DNA of 11,182 nucleotides from Glaciimonas sp. Lineage in GTDB: Bacteria; Pseudomonadota; Gammaproteobacteria; Burkholderiales; Burkholderiaceae. The first letter of the stretch is position 1. The number at the start of each line of letters is the position of its first letter. Position numbers and translations under genes: made by a program. Shown in pieces: positions 5,680-11,182 of this stretch. The stretch is taken from positions 1 to 11,182 of the forward strand of contig JACMQE010000039.1 in NCBI GenBank assembly GCA_014377145.1. The letters are read 5' to 3'. Below the pieces are notes generated by a model that saw nothing but the letters and a program-made list of their open reading frames with translations, was not told where the DNA came from and searched no databases.

Positions 5680-8106
5680 CTAGCCTAAGAAGCGAAATGA
5701 TCTGTATATGGATTTACCAATCCAGTGCGCAACTGGATAGCATCGCAATCTAAATGCTATTTTTTGAACAAGGTTAGATGGGGCTTTTGTGTCTATCAGT
5801 GAGCCCATAACACTTGAAAGAACAACATCATCAATCGGTTTATCAAATTCCCTTAGTATTACTGACTTGGCGGCAATTGTCAGAAGGTCGTGACGAGCAG
5901 AATTTATATTATCTTTTTCTCGAGAGTACCATAATGATTTTTTGACTCCCTCAAGATATTGAAGTCCCCATTTTTGATCTGGCTCCAAATGACAACCTTC
6001 GCCCCATTCATTCCATGCATTTATGAATATAAATGGGTCGGATTTTTCTCTGAATGTATTTCTAGTATATGTTCTTAAATAACTAAGCCAGCTGGAGAAT
6101 AATTCGGGATTGCTGCCATATATGATTGTCGGGGTATTTTGGCGACGTGCAGTATTGTCCCAAGATGGCAAAATGGCTCTGTATAGTGTGAAGTCCGGTT
6201 TAAGGCGATTGGCACTTTGAGCCATGACTTTTGCATAATCAACTATCCCTCCCGAAAAATCGTTATTTATAAATTTTGGAAGTCGATCGGGCACACATTG
6301 CGGGCCATTAAATTTATGTGGCGGAAACTCTACTAGAGCATCTGCTCCAACCTCATCTGGTCGATTGATATCATAAAAATCTACTGCTACTATATGAACT
6401 CCTAGAAAACCTGCCGTAATAGCTGCATTGCGCCATATATCAAAAACTTTTTCGGAGTTCGGAATATCTTTTGCACGATAAACAATCAGCATAGGTTTCC
6501 CATCTACACGAATGTAACGTGGATCTTTAAAATACTTCAATAAAGACTCAATAAAGTCTAAAGGGTCTTTTTCTAAGTATTTCTGTTCCATTAACACGCT
6601 TCTAGAGTCACCATCCCATGTGCGAGTCCAATTCTCATTGGCCCAGCATAGGCAGTAATCCATGTCAATATTGGATTCAAAAAAATTGTCTATCGGATTT
6701 TCTAAAATTCGACGCCCACTGAACCAGTAATAATAGAAGCAAAAGGCGCCGATACCATAGATTTTTGCTAAATCCGCCTGCTCTCGCATTACTTCAACAT
6801 TAGATAAGTCGTAAAAACCCAATTCTCGAGGAAGGTGTGGTTGATAGTGTCCTTCGTAATTCGGTTTTGCTTTTACTACATTTGTCCATTCAGTGAATCC
6901 TGGTCCCCACCATTCCGAGTTTTCGGCTATCCGATGATACTGTGGTAAATAAAAAGCTATGAGTTTTGATTTGTCTTCAATGCTTGGGGTGGCTGTTATT
7001 TTAGGGTTTTTCCCTGATAAGACATCAAATGAAAAATCATTGGCATCTTCAATTTTTGAGATGGTCGTGCTATCCGAGTTCGTTGAATTGATACATATTA
7101 CTGCAATGTTGTTATGTGATTGTGATAATAATTTTTTTTGAAATTTAAGGATGGTAGTGCCAATCCAACGCATAGGTCTGGTTATGCGCCAACTACTTGA
7201 GTCTCTAATTTCGGTATTTTCATTGCGTAATAACTGCGATGATGCCTGCTCTTCGATTAATGACGTGCTCAATAATTGCGCTGCTGCCTGCTCTTCGATT
7301 AATGACGTGCGCAATAATTGTGATGATGCCTGCTCTTCGATTAATGACGTGCGTAATAATTGTGATGATGCCTGCTCTTCGATTAATGACGTGCGCAATA
7401 ATTGCGCTGCAGCCTGTTCTTCGCGTAAAGCTTTAAGCTGGGCGACATGTTGCCTTGTATCGGGACTCAGTTCGTGAGAGGTTTGCGATATCACTCGTCC
7501 ATATGAGTACGCGCCGGTAGCTTCATTTTCGCTGTCTAAGATACGTTCAACATAATTTCCGCTATAACATTCATCTTTTATGAATACCGCGACGAAATCA
7601 TTCCACATTCCTTCACTGTCTAAAGTGCCTAATTTTGGTGCAATAAATGACTCAAGCAATAGTGGTTTTTCACCAAATTTCTTTGCCCAGTTCACTAAAG
7701 AATGACCTGCGTCTGGGTAAAAGCGCCAGCCATCGATTGGATAACGATGAATCATTCCATTGCTTGGAGCATTAACGTAGATCAAACCATTTGGTTTTAT
7801 TACTCGCAAGCATTCTTGAAAAAGTAACCAAAAAAACTCTGAATGCTCAAAAACCGAGCTGCAAACTACAGCATCAATTGTTCCTGTTTTAAATGGTAAA
7901 TTGTAAGGATCGGTGATAACAATATCAACTCCTTTGCCTTCTGCAAAGTCAACTCCGACATAATTCGCATTAACAGGAGAATATTGTTTAAGAGAACCAT
8001 TGACATCCTGGGCTCCTACATCAACGATTAAAAGTTGTTCAGTAAATCTATTTTTGAAATATTTTTCAAAAAATAACTTGCCATATTTCAGCGCTGATTG
8101 ATGCAT
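5680..8106 (-). CDS. SAM methyltransferase - 14-residue repeat linker - WbsX/GH99-like domain fusion
   Basis: This is an 808-residue multidomain protein. Residues about 25-175 form a class I SAM-dependent methyltransferase: VDVGAQDVNGS (28-38), the acidic D53 after strand 2, and DAVVCSSVFEHSE (78-90). Residues 229-298 are five tandem 14-residue units of the type EEQASSQLLRTSLI, predicted to be helical and possibly coiled coil. SSWRITRPMRW (304-314) resembles a segment often found in large glycan-biosynthesis proteins. Residues about 380-730 form a WbsX domain: FYLPQYHRI (385-393), WWGPGFTEWTNV (399-410), CWANENWTRTWDG (487-499) and NAWNEWGEG (696-704). WbsX domains occur in O-antigen loci and belong to the GH99-like group; E700 and E703 fall in the same NEWxEG pattern as the GH99 catalytic glutamates. 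The transferred methyl group, the sugar and the acceptor are unknown. The gene lies between wzt and the RgpF-like gene. Confidence 0.87.
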   Translation of the reverse strand: MHQSALKYGKLFFEKYFKNRFTEQLLIVDVGAQDVNGSLKQYSPVNANYVGVDFAEGKGVDIVITDPYNLPFKTGTIDAVVCSSVFEHSEFFWLLFQECLRVIKPNGLIYVNAPSNGMIHRYPIDGWRFYPDAGHSLVNWAKKFGEKPLLLESFIAPKLGTLDSEGMWNDFVAVFIKDECYSGNYVERILDSENEATGAYSYGRVISQTSHELSPDTRQHVAQLKALREEQAAAQLLRTSLIEEQASSQLLRTSLIEEQASSQLLRTSLIEEQAAAQLLSTSLIEEQASSQLLRNENTEIRDSSSWRITRPMRWIGTTILKFQKKLLSQSHNNIAVICINSTNSDSTTISKIEDANDFSFDVLSGKNPKITATPSIEDKSKLIAFYLPQYHRIAENSEWWGPGFTEWTNVVKAKPNYEGHYQPHLPRELGFYDLSNVEVMREQADLAKIYGIGAFCFYYYWFSGRRILENPIDNFFESNIDMDYCLCWANENWTRTWDGDSRSVLMEQKYLEKDPLDFIESLLKYFKDPRYIRVDGKPMLIVYRAKDIPNSEKVFDIWRNAAITAGFLGVHIVAVDFYDINRPDEVGADALVEFPPHKFNGPQCVPDRLPKFINNDFSGGIVDYAKVMAQSANRLKPDFTLYRAILPSWDNTARRQNTPTIIYGSNPELFSSWLSYLRTYTRNTFREKSDPFIFINAWNEWGEGCHLEPDQKWGLQYLEGVKKSLWYSREKDNINSARHDLLTIAAKSVILREFDKPIDDVVLSSVMGSLIDTKAPSNLVQKIAFRLRCYPVAHWIGKSIYRSFRFLG
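7213..7422 (-). repeat. Five tandem 42-bp repeats encoding a 14-residue helical unit
   Basis: Five consecutive 42-nt units in phase with the reading frame lie inside the methyltransferase-WbsX gene: 7381-7422, 7339-7380, 7297-7338, 7255-7296 and 7213-7254. The units at 7339-7380 and 7297-7338 differ by one base. The unit at 7213-7254 is degenerate in the part encoding its C-terminal residues. Each encodes EEQAxxQLLxTSLI with AAA/SSQ and R/S variants, or two heptads. Copy-number change by slippage or recombination would keep the frame and lengthen or shorten the linker by 14 residues per unit. Confidence 0.95.
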
Positions 8107-8115
8107 ATTATTTTA

Positions 8116-9441
8116 TTATATTTTCTTAAGTTCTAAGTTAGACATAGGAATGCCTAAAAGTCCGGATGTTATGCTGGTTGCCTCTGAGCGAAACATAAGG
8201 GCATCATGTATCCAATGGTGTTGAACATGTTCGTGCTGTGTTCCATCGGCAATAGCTGCAGATACCGAGTAATCTCCTGCCGCCAATCTTGGCATTTGAA
8301 ACTTAAAGTCTGCAACTATTTCTTCGTCAGCAACTGTTGCTAGGGGGCAATCCATGTAAGTGAGATATGTATTGTCACCAAATAAAGTCTGACCCAGGCG
8401 GTCTTTTATGTGAAATCCAATAATGGGGGAGGTAAGATCTTTTTTAATGAATGCGCGTATTCTTATTGTTACTTCCTCGCCACCAATAATCCAAGAAAGT
8501 GTATTATTATGGTTGTCAATAAAAGATACATCTTGTATTTCCGCCTCTCGCTTTCCAAAAGATATTGATTCTGGCATGAACTCAAATACACGAATATCAT
8601 TTCGTAGGTTGGAATTATTCAGGAAATCTTGTCGTGGATCTCGTTTTTGGATTTTTTGTAATACTTGTTTGGGTTTAGTATTTTGTTTTACATGTTTTCC
8701 TTGATTGCTTTCGAAAAAAGCTTCCAAATACCGTTCGCTTACTTCTTTTGGGTTCCCACTCTCTATGATTTCGCCTTTGTCTATCCAAATCGCATGGTTG
8801 CAAAGGCTACGTACAGAGGTTGTATCGTGACTAACAAACAAGACGGTGCCACTCTTCATAAAAGAACGTAGAAAGCGCATACATTTTTGAGTAAAAAATG
8901 CATCTCCAACGGCTAGTGCTTCGTCAATAACTAACACGTCAGCATCTACGTGTGCAATAACAGCAAACGCCAACCGTACATACATGCCGGAGGAGTAAGT
9001 CTTAACGGGCTGGTTAATGTGGTCACCAATGTCTGCAAACTCAGCAATCGCATCAAAGCGTTGATCGACTTCTGCTTTACCGAGGCCATAGAGTGACGCC
9101 GCCATGTAGACGTTTTCTACCCCTGTGAATTCCGGGTTGAAGCCTGCGCCCAACTCCAGCAGTGCCGCTACACGGCCATGAACTTTAATTTCACCGGCAG
9201 TGGGATTTAAAGTTCCGCAAATCATTTGCAGCAAGGTTGATTTGCCCGAACCATTACGGCCAATGATGCCGACTGTCTCGCCTTTTTTGACCTTAAACGT
9301 CACGTTGTTTAAGGCCCAAAATTCTTTGTAGTACTGTTTACGACCGCGCACCAGCATTTGCTTTAGCCGGTCGCTGGGCTTTTCATATATCTGGTAGCAC
9401 TTGCCCAGGCCGTTGACCTCAATTGCATATTCAGAGGACAT
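8116..9441 (-). CDS. wzt: ABC transporter ATPase Wzt with C-terminal glycan-binding domain
   Basis: This is a 441-residue ATPase subunit of a polysaccharide ABC exporter. The N-terminal half (1 to about 245) is the nucleotide-binding domain: Walker A GRNGSGKST (61-69), signature YSSGMYVRLAFA (149-160), Walker B VLVIDEALAVGD (169-180) and switch His H205. After a charged linker (about 245-285) comes a beta-rich domain (about 286-441) with AGDYSVSAAIADGT (388-401), typical of the Wzt C-terminal domain. In E. coli O9a and related systems that domain recognises the modified non-reducing end of the glycan before export. Capsule exporters such as KpsT lack it, so this is an O-antigen-type transporter. 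The ATG overlaps the end of wzm by 11 nt. The ATPase half is GC-richer than the C-terminal half (samples: 38 of 60 GC at 9121-9180, 22 of 60 at 8581-8640). Confidence 0.95.
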   Translation of the reverse strand: MSSEYAIEVNGLGKCYQIYEKPSDRLKQMLVRGRKQYYKEFWALNNVTFKVKKGETVGIIGRNGSGKSTLLQMICGTLNPTAGEIKVHGRVAALLELGAGFNPEFTGVENVYMAASLYGLGKAEVDQRFDAIAEFADIGDHINQPVKTYSSGMYVRLAFAVIAHVDADVLVIDEALAVGDAFFTQKCMRFLRSFMKSGTVLFVSHDTTSVRSLCNHAIWIDKGEIIESGNPKEVSERYLEAFFESNQGKHVKQNTKPKQVLQKIQKRDPRQDFLNNSNLRNDIRVFEFMPESISFGKREAEIQDVSFIDNHNNTLSWIIGGEEVTIRIRAFIKKDLTSPIIGFHIKDRLGQTLFGDNTYLTYMDCPLATVADEEIVADFKFQMPRLAAGDYSVSAAIADGTQHEHVQHHWIHDALMFRSEATSITSGLLGIPMSNLELKKI

Positions 9442-10252
9442 CGGCGAATCCTTTACGTGTCTTTTGAAACCAAGCGAATCCCAGGGCTGCGCAGGCTATG
9501 GAACCTGCTGTGTAGAGTGTCAGTATGGTTAGATTGGGTATTTGCCCCCAATAAAGGAGATTGCGTGCCATCTCTACAGGCGGTGTAAGTGGGTTCAAAA
9601 ACATAAGTGCTTGGTACTCCTGCGGCAAGGACGATGCGGGGAAAAAAATTGGCGTCAAGAACATCAGCACCGTGATTACCAGATTAATGATCTGACTGAC
9701 ATCCCTAAGGTATACACCCAAGGAGGAAAGAACCCAGCTCAGACCCATGACAAACAACACCAGCGGTAATACCACCAACGGAAGTAGCAGCACTTGCCAA
9801 TGTGGAATGCCAAACAGCGCCAGATATGCCAGCAGCCAGACGCCAATACTTATCGCAAAATTGAACAAGGCACTACCCATGCGGACCCAGGGCAAAACCT
9901 CTAGGGGAAAGATGACTTTCTTAACGTAATTCACATTGCCCAAAATCAGGCCGGGCGCGCCGCCAATACATTCAGCAAACAGATTGAAGACCATGAGGCC
10001 TGCAAACAAGACTAAGGCGAATTCGGTTTTAGAGTCGCTACCGCCAGCGCCCCAACGCGCTTTGAAGACGACGCTGAACACAAACGTGTAAACCGCCAGC
10101 ATGAAAATAGGCGTAACCAGTGACCAAAAGATACCCAGTACAGAACCTTTGTAGCGGCCTAGTACTTCGCGCTGTATAAGGTTGCGTATGAGCTGTCGAT
10201 TCCGCCAGAGACTAGCAACCATTTCGCGAGGCGACGCAGAAAAGTTTTGCAT
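9431..10252 (-). CDS. wzm: ABC transporter permease Wzm (polysaccharide export)
   Basis: This is a 273-residue inner-membrane protein of the ABC-2 permease type. An amphipathic N-terminus precedes LIRNLIQREVLGRYKGSVLG (about 22-41), a segment typical of Wzm/KpsM-like permeases. About six hydrophobic segments follow, the first being FWSLVTPIFMLAVYTFVFSVV. Two Wzm and two Wzt subunits normally form the channel that moves undecaprenyl-diphosphate-linked O-polysaccharide across the inner membrane. The ATG (10250-10252) shares one base with the rfbC stop (TGATG), and the 3' end overlaps wzt by 11 nt, so the three genes are probably translated from one message. Family length is usual. The ATPase partner's glycan-binding domain argues for O-antigen rather than capsule export. 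Confidence 0.94.
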   Translation of the reverse strand: MQNFSASPREMVASLWRNRQLIRNLIQREVLGRYKGSVLGIFWSLVTPIFMLAVYTFVFSVVFKARWGAGGSDSKTEFALVLFAGLMVFNLFAECIGGAPGLILGNVNYVKKVIFPLEVLPWVRMGSALFNFAISIGVWLLAYLALFGIPHWQVLLLPLVVLPLVLFVMGLSWVLSSLGVYLRDVSQIINLVITVLMFLTPIFFPASSLPQEYQALMFLNPLTPPVEMARNLLYWGQIPNLTILTLYTAGSIACAALGFAWFQKTRKGFADVL

Positions 10253-10800
10253 CAGACAAATACCTCGGCATCCGCAAGTTGGCTACCTGCTGCGTCCTTA
10301 GCCGAGAGTTTTGGTGCGACTGCCATGGCAGGCCATCGAATTGCCAGCGTTGGGCTATTCCATGCGATGCAACGCTCAAACTCGGGTGCGTAACAGTTGG
10401 TTGTCTTGTACAAAAACTCGGCAGTTTCAGTCAACACCATAAACCCATGGGCAAAACCTTCTGGCACCCACAGCTGACGCTTATTGTCTGCTGACAATAT
10501 TTCACCCACCCATTGGCCAAAGGTGGGGGAAGATTTGCGGATATCTACCGCCACATCAAATACCTCGCCCTGTACTACGCGTACTAGTTTGCCTTGGGGT
10601 TGTTGAATTTGGTAGTGCAGGCCGCGTAGTACGCCTTTGGTTGAGCAAGAGTGGTTATCTTGCACAAAGGTGACTTGCATGCCAATTGCGATTTCAAATT
10701 GGGTCTGGTTAAAACTTTCGAAGAAAAAACCACGCTCATCACCGAATACTTTAGGCTCCAGTAATACGACATCGGGGATGGCAAGTGGGGTTACTTTCAT
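10252..10800 (-). CDS. rfbC: dTDP-4-dehydrorhamnose 3,5-epimerase (RmlC)
   Basis: This cytoplasmic cupin enzyme of 182 residues is the full family length. It epimerises C3 and C5 of dTDP-4-keto-6-deoxyglucose, the third step of dTDP-L-rhamnose synthesis. Visible signatures are FFFESFNQ (25-32), FVQDNHS (45-51), GVLRGLHYQ (56-64) with catalytic-type H62, GKLVRVVQGEVFDVAVDIR (70-88), WVPEGFAHGF (111-120), YKTTNCY (131-137) and an LSAKDA segment (165-170) with D169 near the C-terminus. It is the first gene of the tight cluster. The other dTDP-rhamnose genes (rfbA, rfbB, rfbD) are not in the window and must lie beyond the tRNA or elsewhere. The start codon is ATG at 10798-10800; the Shine-Dalgarno sequence before it is weak. 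The product fits the RgpF-like protein downstream. Confidence 0.96.
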   Translation of the reverse strand: MKVTPLAIPDVVLLEPKVFGDERGFFFESFNQTQFEIAIGMQVTFVQDNHSCSTKGVLRGLHYQIQQPQGKLVRVVQGEVFDVAVDIRKSSPTFGQWVGEILSADNKRQLWVPEGFAHGFMVLTETAEFLYKTTNCYAPEFERCIAWNSPTLAIRWPAMAVAPKLSAKDAAGSQLADAEVFV

Positions 10801-11074
10801 GTGGATTTATCTTTGAGTCTGTGCGGCTGTTTTTGCCGCTAGGGTGATGGAGGGCGGGTTGGTTGGTCGGCGCAATACGCTTTTGTGCGTTGCTGAATTG
10901 TGAGTGACCGACAACCGATATATGCGCAGTATGGGAAGGTGCGATTCGCAATAACTTGAGGAGTGTTCTGCGTACCTGTCCGGTGTTATTGGTTTCGTAA
11001 TTCCGTGACGGCTTTCCGTTGCAGGGAGCATCATTGCGGTGGAAAGTTGTGGCTGTAAAACTGAATTTACAAGT
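10801..11074 (-). other. Leader between tRNA-Ser terminator and rfbC, no gene seen
   Basis: About 270 bases separate the tRNA terminator from the rfbC start. No reading frame here looks coding, and I found no convincing -35/-10 pair and no JUMPStart or ops element. The only local structure noted is a short perfect inverted repeat, GCGGC-7 nt-GCCGC, at 10823-10839, about 22 bases before the rfbC ATG; it lacks a T-tract. A promoter for the cluster is expected here because the terminator should stop tRNA transcripts, but I cannot place it. Confidence 0.5.
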
Positions 11075-11099
11075 AAAAACAGCCCCGTTGGGACTGTTT
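11075..11099 (-). terminator. Rho-independent terminator of tRNA-Ser
   Basis: On the minus strand AAACAGTCCC and GGGGCTGTTT form a 10-bp stem (one T-G wobble) around a 3-nt AAC loop, ending in a run of five T. It begins about five bases after the tRNA CCA end, which is where a terminator for a single tRNA gene is expected. Confidence 0.88.
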
Positions 11100-11104
11100 C
11101 AATT

Positions 11105-11182
11105 TGGCGGAAGCGGTGAGATTCGAACTCACGGATAGTTTCCCATCGCCGGTTTTCAAGACCGGTGCAATCGACCACTCTG
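11105..11182 (-). tRNA. tRNA-Ser (anticodon UGA), 5' end outside the window
   Basis: Read on the minus strand, the sequence gives a D-arm (GCA/TGC stem with its first G just outside), an anticodon arm CCGGT-CTTGAAA-ACCGG with anticodon TGA, a long variable arm (GATGG-GAAA-CTATC), a T-arm GTGAG-TTCGAAT-CTCAC, the 3' acceptor strand CGCTTCC, discriminator G and an encoded CCA (11105-11107). The long variable arm and G discriminator are serine tRNA hallmarks, and UGA reads UCA codons. About ten 5' bases lie beyond the window. The gene has its own terminator just downstream, so it is probably not cotranscribed with rfbC. Confidence 0.97.

Noticed and set aside
7151..7477. Plus-strand reading frames of 108 and 65 residues with repeated cysteine/serine or methionine/leucine patterns over the repeat region
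   Set aside because: They are antisense shadows of the 42-bp repeats in the methyltransferase-WbsX gene; their repetitiveness comes from the opposite strand, and no start context supports them.
8107..8135. A perfect TATAAT on the minus strand just before the methyltransferase-WbsX start
   Set aside because: It lies in the AT-rich last codons of wzt and no acceptable -35 hexamer is found 16-18 bases upstream; the 9-nt gene gap fits operon readthrough.
3926..11104. CRISPR arrays, insertion sequences or transposase remnants
   Set aside because: No regularly spaced repeats with unique spacers, no terminal inverted repeats and no transposase-like protein were seen; the only tandem repeat is coding and has no spacers.
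10807..11178. A minus-strand frame of 123 residues upstream of rfbC
   Set aside because: It runs through the tRNA-Ser and its terminator hairpin and has no recognisable protein features, so it is a chance open frame.

Overview
This window is a cell-surface polysaccharide locus from a Gram-negative bacterium, probably a betaproteobacterium of the Burkholderiales. That placement is inferred from protein style and from the tRNA-Ser beside an ABC-transporter O-antigen locus; no marker gene fixes the taxon. Every gene lies on the minus strand, so transcription runs from high to low coordinates. Genes are packed tightly, with overlaps of 1, 4 and 11 nt and gaps of 1, 8, 9, 13 and 45 nt.

Right end (10801-11182): the 3' part of a tRNA-Ser (anticodon UGA), its rho-independent terminator, and a leader of about 270 bp without a convincing gene or promoter. 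Then comes an export module (8116-10800): rfbC/rmlC (dTDP-L-rhamnose synthesis), wzm (ABC permease) and wzt (ABC ATPase with a C-terminal glycan-binding domain). Middle (3971-8106): an AT-rich block holding an 808-residue fusion (SAM methyltransferase, a linker of five 14-residue repeats, and a WbsX/GH99-like domain) and a two-module rhamnan-synthesis F (RgpF-like) protein. Left (1-3925): a module resembling the mycobacterial decaprenyl-phospho-arabinose pathway. It has a HAD phosphatase fused to a UbiA-type phosphoribosyl-polyprenyl-phosphate synthase, a DprE1-like FAD oxidase, a DprE2-like reductase, and the start of a multispanning membrane protein with GT-C features that runs off the left edge.

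Proposed working model (inference): a rhamnose-containing glycan is assembled in the cytoplasm. The methyltransferase fusion may cap it, and Wzt/Wzm then exports it. The left module makes a polyprenyl-phosphate-linked pentofuranose, probably D-arabinofuranose, which the GT-C-like protein could transfer to the exported glycan or to another acceptor in the periplasm. The most notable points are the methyltransferase-repeat-WbsX architecture, which recalls the WbdD chain-length ruler; the complete DprE1/DprE2/UbiA-HAD set in a Gram-negative locus; and the base-composition break inside wzt between the ATPase half and the glycan-recognition half.
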